64,000 bases of DNA. It comes from Burkholderiales bacterium 70-64 (GTDB taxonomy: Bacteria; Pseudomonadota; Gammaproteobacteria; Burkholderiales; Burkholderiaceae_E). The position numbers and the translations under genes are program-made. This document shows positions 35,608-47,423 of this stretch, piece after piece; the stretch's first letter is position 1; the number at the start of each line of letters is the position of its first letter. The stretch lies in assembly GCA_001898645.1 (NCBI GenBank), contig MKUQ01000042.1:1-64000 (forward strand), in the 5' to 3' direction. Under the pieces are notes generated by a model. It ran no database searches, had not been told where the DNA came from, and saw only the letters and a program-made list of their open reading frames with translations.

Positions 35608-35711
35608 TTCTAGAGGGGAAACTGCATGCCGTCAAAATGCGCGCGGGGCCGTGTCGCGCCGGAGCCGATTTGCGTTCGCGCGGCCACTGGATTAACGTGA
35701 GCCCTCTCTTG

Positions 35712-37725
<2,014 letters not shown>

Positions 37726-37824
37726 CGGGAGCGCCGCGGCGGGCGCGGCATGGAGGGCGCGCCGGCGCATCGCCGCGGCGGCGGCGCGGACATGCGCGGC
37801 CGCCCCGGGTTAAGATCGGGTGCC

Positions 37825-38283
37825 ATGACACCGCCGCGCAAGCGCTCCGAACGCGAACCCTCGCTGCACAGCCTGCTCTACCAGGCGAGCCGGCGCGCCA
37901 TCGCCGACCTGCAGCGCGTCGTGGGGCCGGAGGGCGTGCCGGTGGAGTTCTGGCGCGTGCTGGAGGTGCTGGCCGACGAGAAGGGGCGCTCGATGTCGGA
38001 GCTGGCCAAGGCGACGGGCATGCGCATGCCGGCCACCAGCAAGCTCATCGATCGCATGGTCGAGGCGGCCCTGGTGCAGCGCTCGATCGATCCGGCCGAC
38101 CAGCGGCGGGTGGTGCTGCACATCTCCGACTTCGGCCTGCGCAAGGTGCAAGCCCTGCGGGGCGGGGTCGAGCACGGCCGCTCGCGCATCGAGAGCCGCC
38201 TGGGCGCGCCTCGCGAGCGCCAGCTGCGCAGGCTGCTGCAGGAGTTCATCGACGCGCCGATGCAGCCTCCAGGGGCTGGATGA
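37825..38283 (+). CDS. MarR family transcriptional regulator
   Basis: VEFWRVLEVLADEKGRSMSELAKATGMRMPATSKLIDRMVEAALVQRSIDPADQRRVVLHISDFG winged HTH. Confidence 0.9.
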   Translation: MTPPRKRSEREPSLHSLLYQASRRAIADLQRVVGPEGVPVEFWRVLEVLADEKGRSMSELAKATGMRMPATSKLIDRMVEAALVQRSIDPADQRRVVLHISDFGLRKVQALRGGVEHGRSRIESRLGAPRERQLRRLLQEFIDAPMQPPGAG

Positions 38284-39358
38284 CGCGCATGGTGAGGCCA
38301 TCGGCCTGCGCCAGGAAGACCGGGTCGGCGCCGTAGCCGGAATCGCGCCGGCGCTGCGTGCGCACGCTGGCGAGGGTGGGCTCGCGCCGCGGCGGCTGGT
38401 CGTGGTCGAGCGTCTGGCGCTGCAGGTGCACCAGGCCCTCGTAGACCGATTGCGCGAGCGAGTTGAGCGCGGGCGCCCGCTCGCCGAAGCGCGCGTGGTA
38501 GCGCTCCTTGAAGTCGGCGTTGGCCGCCGATTCGATGCTCGGGAAATAGCCCGAGGCGGCGAACATGCCGGCCGTGTTGCGGTAGCCCATGCCCAGCAGC
38601 GCGTTCTCCTCGATGCTGGAGGACAGCCTCAGCACCCGTCCGGCCAGGCCGGCCTCGCCGAAGGCCCGGCACATGTGCACCGAATCGGCGCCGATCAGCG
38701 AGATCAGCACCACGTCGGCGCGCGTACGCGCGATGTCTTCCACCACCGGCTCGAAGACGCGCTCGCCCAGCGGCACGTAGCGCTCCCCGACCACCTGCGC
38801 GCCCATGCCGTGCAGGTGAGCCGCGGCCGCGCGGTGCGTGTGCCGCGGCCAGCAGTAGTCGTTGCCGAGCAGGTACCAGCGGTGCACGCCGCAGTGCTCG
38901 GCCATCCACGAGATCGCCGGCAGCAGCTGCCGGTCGGGCGTCTCGCCGATGGCGTGCACCCAGGCGGGCAGGCCGCTGCCTTCGAACTGGGTGGTGAACA
39001 CCATCGGCACGCGCGCGTCGACCACTTCGCTGACCCGGTGGCCGACGGGCGTGGTGCTCATGGTGACCAGCGCATCGAGCCGTTTGTCGTCGAGCAGCCG
39101 GTCGAGCTCGCTCTCCAGCCGCGCCGAGGGTTCGCCGGCGTCCAGGACGGTGAGCCGCACCTCGCGCCCCCGGACGCCGCCGGCGGCGTTCCAGGTTTCG
39201 CAGGCCAGCCGGGCACAGGCGAGCGCCGAGGGGCCGAGCATGCCCATCGGACCGGATACCGGGATGAGCAATCCGACCTCGAAGCCGCCGGCGCGCGACG
39301 AAGCACTCCTGCGCAACATGCGCCGGCCGAACATTTCGCTGTAGACCTTGGCTCCCAT
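38246..39358 (-). CDS. AmiC-like / urea-amide-type substrate-binding protein, apparently without a signal peptide
   Basis: FEVGLLIPVSGPMGMLGPSALACARLACETWNAAGGVRGREVRL; YLLGNDYCWPRHTHRAAAAHLHGMGAQVVGERYVPLG; N-terminus MGAKVYSEMFGRRMLRRSASSRAGG has no hydrophobic core. Confidence 0.82.
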   Translation of the reverse strand: MGAKVYSEMFGRRMLRRSASSRAGGFEVGLLIPVSGPMGMLGPSALACARLACETWNAAGGVRGREVRLTVLDAGEPSARLESELDRLLDDKRLDALVTMSTTPVGHRVSEVVDARVPMVFTTQFEGSGLPAWVHAIGETPDRQLLPAISWMAEHCGVHRWYLLGNDYCWPRHTHRAAAAHLHGMGAQVVGERYVPLGERVFEPVVEDIARTRADVVLISLIGADSVHMCRAFGEAGLAGRVLRLSSSIEENALLGMGYRNTAGMFAASGYFPSIESAANADFKERYHARFGERAPALNSLAQSVYEGLVHLQRQTLDHDQPPRREPTLASVRTQRRRDSGYGADPVFLAQADGLTMRVIQPLEAASARR

Positions 39359-39478
39359 GCACTCCGTGCGCTCAGGGCGGCTGGCCCGGGGCGCATCCAC
39401 CGGCCCGGACGCGTCCATTATCGTCGATCGGCGCGCCGCTTGAACGCCGACGGCGATTGCGCTATCGTTTCGAATCTG

Positions 39479-39490
39479 TTGCCTAGGAAA
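39479..39490. promoter_or_regulatory. near-palindrome TTGCCTAGGAAA in the divergent sensor / ABC-operon intergenic region
   Basis: TT-n-CCTAGG-n-AA symmetry, with flanking GTTTC...GAAAC arms, in the 39359-39521 interval. Confidence 0.4.
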
Positions 39491-39521
39491 CAATTTTTCC
39501 GGCATCCACCAGGGAGACGCC

Positions 39522-40754
39522 ATGAAGATCGAGGAATCCAGAGAGAAGTCACGGCCGCGGCCGCACGTCGATGGGGTCGACGCGACGCGCCGCCGCCTGG
39601 TGGCGGCCGGCTCGCTCGCCGGTGCGGGCACGGCGCTGGGCGGGTTCCCGGCGATCGTGCGTGCCGCCGAGCCGCTGCGGCTCGGCCTGCTGCTGCCGTT
39701 CTCCGGCGGGCTCGAGCTGTTCGGCCAGCAGGGCGAGCAGGGCGTGCGCCTGGCCGTCGAGGAGGTCAACGCCGCCGGCGGGGTGCTCGGGCGCAAGATC
39801 GAGATCGTCAAGGCCGACGACAAGACCGATCCCAAGACCGCCGTCGAGCGTGCCGGCCAGCTGATCCGCCGCGACAAGGTGGCCGCCATCGTGGGGCCGG
39901 TCACCTCGGCCAACCGCGACGCCATCAAGTCGACCATCGAGCGCGGCAAGACGCCGCTGCTCTATGCCACCGACTACGAGGGCGGCGTGTGCAGCCCCTA
40001 CATCGCCTGCTACTCGGCGCTGCCCGCGCACTACGTCGATCCGCTCATCCCCTGGCTCGCCAAGGCGGCCGGCGCGCAGACGGGCTTCTACCTCTTCGGC
40101 GCCGACTACGTGTGGCCGCAGAAGATGAACGCGGCGATCAAGGCGGCCGTTACGCGCAGCAACGGCAAGGTGGTCGGCGAGGAGTACACGCCTTTCGGTG
40201 CCAAGGACTTCGCCCCGACCCTCCGCAAGATCGCCGATTCGGGCGCGAAGGTGCTGGTGCTGACGCTGCCCGGTGCCGACGGCGTGACCTTCGTCAAGCA
40301 GTTCGTTGCCGCGGGCATGAAGGAGAAGGTCCGCATCGCCTTCATGGGCTTCAACGAGAACTACCTGCCGGGCTTCTCCGGCACCGAGGCCGACGGCATC
40401 GTCACCTGCTCGCATTTCATCTCGACGCTGGATCGCCCGGAGGCGAAGGACTTCGTCGCCCGGCAGCGCAAGCGCTTCGGCGAGAACGCGACGGTGAGCT
40501 ACTACGTCGACGCCCACTACGGCATCACGCGCTTCTACCTCGATGCGGTTCAGAAGGCCAAATCGGCCAAGGCCGAGGACGCGATGAAGGCGATCGTCGG
40601 CCAGACGATCACCGTCGGCAACGGACCGGTGACCATGCGCGCGGACGACCGCCACGTCGACCTGAACATGCTGATCTCCGAGGCGCGCGGCGGCCAGCTG
40701 CGCATGCTGGAATACATCGGCAAGGTGGTCGCGCCGAACCAGTGCGCCAAGTAG
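39522..40754 (+). CDS. ABC transporter substrate-binding protein (urea/amide or branched-chain amino acid type), Tat-type signal
   Basis: DATRRRLVAAGSLAGAGTALGGFPAIVRAAEPLRLGLLLPFSGGLELFGQQGEQGVRLAVEEVNAAGGVLGRKIEIVKADDKTDP; FGADYVWPQKMNAAIK. Confidence 0.92.
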   Translation: MKIEESREKSRPRPHVDGVDATRRRLVAAGSLAGAGTALGGFPAIVRAAEPLRLGLLLPFSGGLELFGQQGEQGVRLAVEEVNAAGGVLGRKIEIVKADDKTDPKTAVERAGQLIRRDKVAAIVGPVTSANRDAIKSTIERGKTPLLYATDYEGGVCSPYIACYSALPAHYVDPLIPWLAKAAGAQTGFYLFGADYVWPQKMNAAIKAAVTRSNGKVVGEEYTPFGAKDFAPTLRKIADSGAKVLVLTLPGADGVTFVKQFVAAGMKEKVRIAFMGFNENYLPGFSGTEADGIVTCSHFISTLDRPEAKDFVARQRKRFGENATVSYYVDAHYGITRFYLDAVQKAKSAKAEDAMKAIVGQTITVGNGPVTMRADDRHVDLNMLISEARGGQLRMLEYIGKVVAPNQCAK

Positions 40755-40755
40755 C

Positions 40756-41499
40756 ATGAGCGGGCCGCTGCTCGCCATCGAGGGGATCTCCAAGAGCTTC
40801 GGCGGCCTGAAGGTGCTCACCGGCGTCGACCTCGCCCTGGCGCGCGGCGCGGTGAAGTGCATCATCGGCCCCAACGGCTGCGGCAAGAGCACGCTGTTCA
40901 ACATCCTCACCGGCGTGCTGCGCGCCGACGCCGGCCGCTTCACGTTCGACGGCGTTCGCGCCGACGGCCTGCCGGCGCACCGCATCGCCCGGCTCGGCAT
41001 GCTGCGCAAGTTCCAGGTGCCCGGAGTGCTGCCCGGGCTGTCGGTGATCGAGAACCTGGAGCTCGCCCGGCTCGGCGTGGCCGGCGGCGGCGTGCTCGCC
41101 TCGCTGGCCGGCGGCGCAGCGGAGGACTGCGTCGAGCGGCTGCGCGAGGCGGAGCTGCTCGCCTACCGCAGCACCCCGGTCGAGCAGCTGCCGCACGGCC
41201 TGAAGCAGCGCCTGGAGATCCTGATGCTGGTGAGCCGCGGCCCGCAGCTGCTGCTGCTCGACGAGCCGACCGCGGGCATGACGCCGCAGGAGACCGCCGA
41301 TACCGCCCGGCTGATCCGCGCGATCAGCCGCGAGCACGGCATCGCGGTGCTGGCGATCGAGCACGACATGCACTTCGTGCGCGACCTCGAATGCCCGGTG
41401 GCGGTGATGCTCAAGGGCGTGGTGCAGAGCGAAGGCGACTACGAGAGCGTGCGCCAGGATCCGCAGGTGCGTGCCGCCTACCTCGGGGAAGCGGCGTGA
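40756..41499 (+). CDS. ABC transporter ATP-binding protein (LivG/UrtD-like)
   Basis: GPNGCGKSTLFNILTGVLRAD Walker A; LLLLDEPTAGMTPQETADTARLIR Walker B. Confidence 0.94.
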   Translation: MSGPLLAIEGISKSFGGLKVLTGVDLALARGAVKCIIGPNGCGKSTLFNILTGVLRADAGRFTFDGVRADGLPAHRIARLGMLRKFQVPGVLPGLSVIENLELARLGVAGGGVLASLAGGAAEDCVERLREAELLAYRSTPVEQLPHGLKQRLEILMLVSRGPQLLLLDEPTAGMTPQETADTARLIRAISREHGIAVLAIEHDMHFVRDLECPVAVMLKGVVQSEGDYESVRQDPQVRAAYLGEAA

Positions 41500-42278
41500 A
41501 CCCGGCCGCTCCGGACGCGGGCGCTGCCGCCGGCGGGGTGGTGGGCGGCGCGGCCGCCGCCTCGCCGGATGCGGCGATGCTCGCCGTCCGCGAACTGCGC
41601 GCCGGCTATTCGCGCGGCGACCAGGTGCTCAAGGGCCTGTCGCTCGAGCTGGGCGCCGGCCGCACGCTGGCGGTGATGGGCCGCAACGGCATGGGCAAGA
41701 CCACCCTGGTGCGCGCGATCATGGGGCTGGTGGGCGCCTCGGCGGGCGCCATCGAGCTCGGCGGGCGCGACATCACCGGCTGGCCGACGCACCGCATCAG
41801 CCGCGCCGGCATCGGCTACGTGCCGCAGGGCCGCGAGATCTTCCCCGGCTTCTCGGTCGAGGAGAACGTGCGCCTGGGCTCGCTCGCGCATGGGCGCGAG
41901 GAGCCCGATTTCGAGCGGCTCTACGGTTACTTCCCGGTGCTGCGCGAGCGCAGCCGCCAGCGCGCCGAGACGCTCTCGGGCGGCCAGCAGCAGATGCTGG
42001 CGATCGCCCGGGCGCTGGCGGCGCGGCCGCGCCTGCTGCTGCTCGATGAACCTTCCGAGGGCATCCAGCCCTCGATCGTGCACGAGATCGCCGGCATCCT
42101 GCTGCGCATCAACCGCGAGGAGCGCCTGACCATCCTGCTGGTGGAGCAGAACCTCGACATGGTGCAGGCGCTGGCCGACGAAGTGCTGTTCGTGGAGAAC
42201 GGCCGCGACGGCGAACGCATCGCGGCGGCGGCGCTGCGCACCGATCCGGCCATCTTCGAACGCAACATGGGGCTGTGA
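41496..42278 (+). CDS. ABC transporter ATP-binding protein (LivF/UrtE-like)
   Basis: GRNGMGKTTLVRAIMGLVG; LSGGQQQMLAIARALAARPRLLLLDEPSEGIQPSIVHEI. GTG start overlapping the upstream stop; ATG 41577 is an alternative. Confidence 0.92.
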   Translation: MNPAAPDAGAAAGGVVGGAAAASPDAAMLAVRELRAGYSRGDQVLKGLSLELGAGRTLAVMGRNGMGKTTLVRAIMGLVGASAGAIELGGRDITGWPTHRISRAGIGYVPQGREIFPGFSVEENVRLGSLAHGREEPDFERLYGYFPVLRERSRQRAETLSGGQQQMLAIARALAARPRLLLLDEPSEGIQPSIVHEIAGILLRINREERLTILLVEQNLDMVQALADEVLFVENGRDGERIAAAALRTDPAIFERNMGL

Positions 42279-42282
42279 GGCG

Positions 42283-43137
42283 ATGAGCCAGCTGCTGCCG
42301 ATCGTTCTCGATTCGTTCAACTACATGGCGGTGCTGCTGCTGGTCAGCATCGGGCTGGTGCTGATCTTCGGCCTGATGCAGGTGATCAACCTCGCCCACG
42401 GGGAGTTCTTCCTGATCGGCGCCTACGGCCTGTGGCTGGCGCAGGCAGCGGGGCTGCCGTTCGCGCTCGGCGTCGTGCTCGGAGCGCTGGCGGCCGGGCT
42501 GGTGGGGCTGCTGGCCGAGGTCACGGTGATCCGCCTGATGTACCAGCGCCCGCTCGACACCATCCTGGCGACCTGGGGCCTGTCGATCGCGATCAAGCAG
42601 GCGATCACCATCATCTTCGGTCCGCAGTCGCAGCAGATCGCCTCGCCGCTCGATTCGGCGGTGTCCATCCTCGGCGTCTCGTATTCGGCGTACCGGCTGC
42701 TGGTGATGGTGATCGCCGTGGCCGTGGCGCTGGGCGTGTTCGTGATCCTCTACCGCACCCGCTTCGGGCTGGCCGCGCGCGCGGCGATGGTCAACCGTGC
42801 CATGGCGCGTTCGGTGGGCATCGATACGCGGCGCGTCGATCGCACCGCGTTCGCCTTCGGCACCGCGCTCGCCGGGCTGGCCGGCGCGGTGATGGCGCCG
42901 CTCATGAGCGTCGATCCCCAGATGGGCTTCGGTTTCATCCTGCCGGCCTTCCTGTCCATCCTGGTGGGCGGCGTCGGCTCTCCGGTCGGCGCGCTGTGGG
43001 GGACCGGCCTGATGGGCAGCTCGCAGACCGTGATGGCCACGCTGTGGAACCCGGTGATCGCGCAGATCGCGGTGTTCACGCTGGCCATCGTGGTGATCCG
43101 CCTGTACCCGAACGGCATCACCGGAGGACGGCGTTGA
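42283..43137 (+). CDS. branched-chain amino acid/urea-type ABC permease (LivH/UrtB-like)
   Basis: VLIFGLMQVINLAHGEFFLIGAYGLWLA; LAGLAGAVMAPLMSVDPQMGFGFILPAFLSILVGGVGSPVGAL. Confidence 0.93.
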   Translation: MSQLLPIVLDSFNYMAVLLLVSIGLVLIFGLMQVINLAHGEFFLIGAYGLWLAQAAGLPFALGVVLGALAAGLVGLLAEVTVIRLMYQRPLDTILATWGLSIAIKQAITIIFGPQSQQIASPLDSAVSILGVSYSAYRLLVMVIAVAVALGVFVILYRTRFGLAARAAMVNRAMARSVGIDTRRVDRTAFAFGTALAGLAGAVMAPLMSVDPQMGFGFILPAFLSILVGGVGSPVGALWGTGLMGSSQTVMATLWNPVIAQIAVFTLAIVVIRLYPNGITGGRR

Positions 43138-44114
43138 ACGGCCTGCGCAATCCGGGGCGGCCGGCCCTCCTCGCCGGCGCGATCTGGCTGCTGGTCCTGG
43201 CAGCGCCGCTGCTGCTGGGCGAGTGGGAGCTGACGCGGCTGGCGCAACTGCTGTGCTACGGCATCTTCGCCATCAGCCTCGCTTTCGTGTGGCACCAGGC
43301 CGGCCTGCTGTGCTTCGGGCAGGCGCTGTTCTTCGGCGTCGGGGCCTATCTCGCGGCGCTGGCGGGCAAGGGCATGCTGCCGGGCGTGCACGCATCGCCC
43401 TGGCTGGGCCTCGCGCTGGCGGCGTGCGGCGGCGCGCTGGCGGCCGCGCTGCTGGGCCTGTCGCTGTTCATCGGGCGCGTCGTCAAGGGCGCGTTCTTCG
43501 GCATCGTCACGCTGTGCGCGGCGGTGATCGCCGAGCGCATCGCGATCAACTGGGATGCGATCGGAGGCTACAACGGCCTGCTCGACGTGCCGCCGCCGGC
43601 GCTGTGGGGCGGCCTCGACATGCTCGATCCCCAGGCGGGCTACTGGGTGGTGGCGGGGATCGCGGTGCTCTCGGCGGCGCTGTTCGGCTGGCTGGCCGCC
43701 TCCCCGTGGGGCACGGTGCTGCGCGCCATCGGCGCCGACGAGACGCGCGTGGCGACCTTCGGCTACCCGGTGGCGCGCCACAAGGTGACGGCGTTCGCGC
43801 TGGGCGGCGCGCTGGCCGGCCTGGCCGGCGGCCTGTTCGCCGGGCAGTTCGGCTTCGTGGCGCCCAGCGCCCTGGGCTTCGGCCTGTCCACCGAGGTGCT
43901 GGTGTGGGTGCTGATCGGAGGCCGGCAGTCGCTCACCGCGGCCTTCCTCGGCGCGATCGGCCTGAAGTACCTCGAGGGCGTGTTCTCCGAGACGCTGGGG
44001 CAGTACTGGCTGCTCGCGCTCGGGGTGCTGCTGATGGTGATCGTGATGTATTTCCCGCGCGGGGTGCTGGGCAGCCTGCTCGCGAACGCGCTGCCGCGCC
44101 GCCTGCGGGCATAG
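43134..44114 (+). CDS. branched-chain amino acid/urea-type ABC permease (LivM/UrtC-like)
   Basis: LAQLLCYGIFAISLAFVWHQAGLLCFGQALFFGVGAYLAALAGKG; LAGLAGGLFAGQFGFVAPSALGFGLSTEVLVWVLIGGRQSL; TTG start overlapping the upstream stop. Confidence 0.92.
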   Translation: MNGLRNPGRPALLAGAIWLLVLAAPLLLGEWELTRLAQLLCYGIFAISLAFVWHQAGLLCFGQALFFGVGAYLAALAGKGMLPGVHASPWLGLALAACGGALAAALLGLSLFIGRVVKGAFFGIVTLCAAVIAERIAINWDAIGGYNGLLDVPPPALWGGLDMLDPQAGYWVVAGIAVLSAALFGWLAASPWGTVLRAIGADETRVATFGYPVARHKVTAFALGGALAGLAGGLFAGQFGFVAPSALGFGLSTEVLVWVLIGGRQSLTAAFLGAIGLKYLEGVFSETLGQYWLLALGVLLMVIVMYFPRGVLGSLLANALPRRLRA

Positions 44115-44138
44115 CGGCCTTCTTTCCTGGAGTCGACG

Positions 44139-44780
44139 ATGAACGACGTATTTTCCAGCGTACGCAACGAGCAGACGGTGGTGCTCGATCCGGCACGTAC
44201 CGCGGTGCTGGTGATCGACATGCTCAACGATTTCTGCAAGCCGGGCGGTAAGATGGTGCTGCCCGGCTACGAGCGGCTGGTGCCGCCGCAGTCCGCGGTG
44301 ATCGAGGCGGCCCGGGCGCTCGACGTCCCGGTGTTCTGGGTGATCCAGTCGCACGATCCGCGCCTGCGGCGCGATCGCGAGCTGCTCAAGCGCGGCAGCC
44401 ACTGCCTGCTCGGCACCTGGGGCGTGGAGATCATCGACGAGCTGAAGCCGCGCGAGTCCGACTTCCGCCTCTACAAGCACCGCTACTCGGCGTTCTTCCA
44501 GACGCCGCTCGACCTGATGCTCAAGGACATGACGTGCGACCAGCTCGTCGTGTTCGGCATCGTCACCAACATCTGCGTGCGCTCGACGGTGCACGACGCC
44601 TTCTTCAACGGCTACGAGGTGGTGGTCCCCGAGGACTGCTGCGCGGCGACCGGGCCGCGCGAGCAGGAGAGCTCGCTCTACGACATCGCCACGCATTTCG
44701 GCGTGGTGAGCCGCTCGGGGCAGGTGATCGACGCGCTGCGCCACCGCAAGGGCCTGGCCACGGTGGAGGGCATCGCATGA
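44139..44780 (+). CDS. isochorismatase-fold cysteine hydrolase (amidohydrolase)
   Basis: TAVLVIDMLNDFCKPGGKM (Asp), YKHRYSAFFQTPLDLML (Lys), FGIVTNICVRSTVHDAFFNGYEVVVPEDCCAA (Cys): D-K-C triad. Confidence 0.92.
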   Translation: MNDVFSSVRNEQTVVLDPARTAVLVIDMLNDFCKPGGKMVLPGYERLVPPQSAVIEAARALDVPVFWVIQSHDPRLRRDRELLKRGSHCLLGTWGVEIIDELKPRESDFRLYKHRYSAFFQTPLDLMLKDMTCDQLVVFGIVTNICVRSTVHDAFFNGYEVVVPEDCCAATGPREQESSLYDIATHFGVVSRSGQVIDALRHRKGLATVEGIA

Positions 44781-45562
44781 GCGGGGCCGATCGCACCGGC
44801 GCGGGAGCGCGCCTGGCGGGCAAGGTCGCCGTGGTGACGGGGGCCTCCAACGGGATCGGCGCCGCGGTGGCGCGCCGCTTCGTCGCCGAGGGCGCCCGCG
44901 TGGTGCTGGCGGACCTCGACGAGCGCGCAGGCCGGGCGCTGGCCGGGGAGCTCGGCGCGGCGGCGGCGTTCGAGCGCTGCGACGTGAGCCGCCCGGCCGA
45001 CCTGCAGGCGGCGTTCGAGGCCTGCGAGGCGCGCTTCGGCCGGCTCGACGTGCTCGTCAACAACGCCGCGATCCAGTCCACCCACGACTTCGAGGCCACC
45101 GACGAGGCCGAGTGGCAGCGCATCGTCGACGTCAACCTCAAGGGCGCGTTCTTCGGCATCCGCCAAGCCATCGCGTTCATGCGCCGCGCCGGCGGCGGCG
45201 CGATCGTCAACACCTCGTCGACCTTCGCCATCGTCGGTTCACCGGGCTACTCGGCCTATCACGCCACCAAGGGCGGGGTGAGCGCGCTCACCCGCGCCGC
45301 GGCGGTGTCGCTGATCAAGGACCGCATCCGGGTCAACGCGGTGTGCCCGGGCACCACCATGACCGAGGGGTTGGTCGCCGGCGTGCGGGCGACCGCCGTG
45401 GACTACGATGCCGCCATGGCCTCGTACGCGGCGCTGCAGCCCATGGGGCGCTTCGCACAGCCCGGCGAGATCGCCGGCGCCTACGTGTTCCTCGCCTCGG
45501 ACGAAGCGAGCTTCGTGACCGGCGCCGAGCTGGTGGTCGACGGAGCGTACACGGTGGTGTGA
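44777..45562 (+). CDS. SDR family oxidoreductase
   Basis: LAGKVAVVTGASNGIGAAVARRFVAEGARVVLADL; LVNNAAIQ; YSAYHATKGGVSALTRAAA; 4-bp ATGA overlap with the hydrolase gene. Confidence 0.95.
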   Translation: MSGADRTGAGARLAGKVAVVTGASNGIGAAVARRFVAEGARVVLADLDERAGRALAGELGAAAAFERCDVSRPADLQAAFEACEARFGRLDVLVNNAAIQSTHDFEATDEAEWQRIVDVNLKGAFFGIRQAIAFMRRAGGGAIVNTSSTFAIVGSPGYSAYHATKGGVSALTRAAAVSLIKDRIRVNAVCPGTTMTEGLVAGVRATAVDYDAAMASYAALQPMGRFAQPGEIAGAYVFLASDEASFVTGAELVVDGAYTVV

Positions 45563-45569
45563 TCGCGCC

Positions 45570-46814
45570 TCACGCCTCGTAGCGCGAGATCGCCAGCGTG
45601 CAGTTGGTGCCGCCGAAGCCGAAGCTGTTCGAGAGGATGGTCTGGTGGCGCACGCCGTCGAGGCGGGTGCGCGCGATGGGCAGGCCGGCCGCCCCGTCGT
45701 CGAGGGTGTCGATGTTGATGCTGGGCGCGACGAAGTCGTTGCCGAGCATCAGCAGGCAGTAGATGGCCTCCTGCACGCCGGTGGCCCCGAGCGAGTGTCC
45801 GGTCATCGACTTGGTGGACGAGATCGCCGGCATTTCCTGCTCGCGGTCGGCGAACACCTCGCGGATGGCGTCGAGCTCGGTGATATCGCCCACCGGCGTG
45901 CTGGTGCCGTGGCTGTTGATGTAGGTGATCGGGGAGCCCACCGTGCGCAGCGCTGCGCGCATGCAGCGCACCGCCCCTTCGCCGCTCGGGGCCACCATGT
46001 CGTAGCCGTCGGAGGTGGCGCCGTAGCCGGTGATCTCACCGTAGATGCGCGCGCCGCGCGCCCGCGCGTGCTCGAGCTCCTCCAGCACCACGATGCCGCC
46101 GCCGCCGGCGATGACGAAGCCGTCGCGCTGCGCGTCATAGGGGCGCGAGGCCGCCTGCGGGCGGTCGTTGTAGCGGGAGGACATCGCGCCCATGGCGTCG
46201 AACAGCACCGACAGCGTCCAGTCGAGCTCCTCGGCACCGCCGGCGAACACGATGTCCTGCTTGCCCCACTGGATCAGCTCGCTGGCGTTGCCGATGCAAT
46301 GCGCCGAGGTGGAGCAGGCCGAGGAGATCGAGTAGTTGACGCCCTTGATCCGGAAGTTGGTCGCCGCCGTGGCGGAGGTGGTCGACGACATGCAGCGCGG
46401 CACCATGTAGGGCCCCACCCGGCGCGGGCCGCGCTCCTTGCACAGCGCGGCCGCCTCGACCTGGTTGCGCGTGGACGGGCCGCCCGAGCCGACCACGATG
46501 CCGGTGCGCTCGTTCACCACCTCGTCGGGCTCCAGGCCGGCGTCGGCGATCGCCTGCTGCATCGCCAGGTGCAGGTAGGCCGCGCCGTCGCCCATGAAGC
46601 GCTTGAGCTTGCGGTCGATCGCGGCATCGAGGTCGATGTCGGGGCGCCCGGCGACCTGGCTGCGAAAACCCAGCTCGGCGTACTCGGGCATGGCGACGAT
46701 GCCCGACCTGCCTTCGCGCAGCGAGTGCAGCACCTGCTGCGGGTCCAGCCCGATGCACGAGACGATGCCGATTCCGGTGACGACCACGCGCCGGGTGACG
46801 ATCGTGTCAACCAT
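45570..46814 (-). CDS. fabB: beta-ketoacyl-ACP synthase I
   Basis: [110 protein letters not shown]. Confidence 0.97.
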   Translation of the reverse strand: MVDTIVTRRVVVTGIGIVSCIGLDPQQVLHSLREGRSGIVAMPEYAELGFRSQVAGRPDIDLDAAIDRKLKRFMGDGAAYLHLAMQQAIADAGLEPDEVVNERTGIVVGSGGPSTRNQVEAAALCKERGPRRVGPYMVPRCMSSTTSATAATNFRIKGVNYSISSACSTSAHCIGNASELIQWGKQDIVFAGGAEELDWTLSVLFDAMGAMSSRYNDRPQAASRPYDAQRDGFVIAGGGGIVVLEELEHARARGARIYGEITGYGATSDGYDMVAPSGEGAVRCMRAALRTVGSPITYINSHGTSTPVGDITELDAIREVFADREQEMPAISSTKSMTGHSLGATGVQEAIYCLLMLGNDFVAPSINIDTLDDGAAGLPIARTRLDGVRHQTILSNSFGFGGTNCTLAISRYEA

Positions 46815-46837
46815 CTTTGTTGTCCTTCGAGGGCCGC

Positions 46838-47359
46838 TCACAACGCCTTTGGATTGTCGAACAGACCGACCTGCAGGTCGACTGCCTCGTAGATGACCCT
46901 GCCGTCGGCCGCCACCCGGCCGTCGGCGACCCCGAGGACCAGCCGGCGGTTGATGACCCGCTTGATGTCGATGCTGTACTGCACCAGGCGCGTGTCGGGC
47001 AGGATCTGGCCGGTGAACTTGAGCTGCCCCAGGCCGAGGGCGCGCCCCGACCCCGAGCCGCCGCTCCAGCCGAGGTAGAAGCCGAGCATCTGCCAGAGCG
47101 AATCCAGGCCCAGGCAGCCGGGCATGACCGGATCGCTCTCGAAATGACACTGGAAGAACCAGAGGTCCGGGCGGATGTCGAATTCCGCCTTGACGCATCC
47201 CTTCCCGTGGGCTCCGCCGTGAGAGGAAATCTCGGTGATCCGGTCGAACATCAGCATCGGCGGCAGGGGCAGCCGGGCGTTGCCCGGGCCGAACAGCCTG
47301 CCGTGCCCGCATTCGAGCAGTTCTTCGTAGGCGTAACTCGCCTTGGGGGTGAAATGCAT
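46838..47359 (-). CDS. fabA: 3-hydroxydecanoyl-ACP dehydratase
   Basis: [78 protein letters not shown]. Confidence 0.97.
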   Translation of the reverse strand: MHFTPKASYAYEELLECGHGRLFGPGNARLPLPPMLMFDRITEISSHGGAHGKGCVKAEFDIRPDLWFFQCHFESDPVMPGCLGLDSLWQMLGFYLGWSGGSGSGRALGLGQLKFTGQILPDTRLVQYSIDIKRVINRRLVLGVADGRVAADGRVIYEAVDLQVGLFDNPKAL

Positions 47360-47423
47360 TACCGCAGATCCCTAGTCGCCACCGCCCGCCATGATACGGA
47401 AGTTTCGATCGCGTCCGCCGGGC

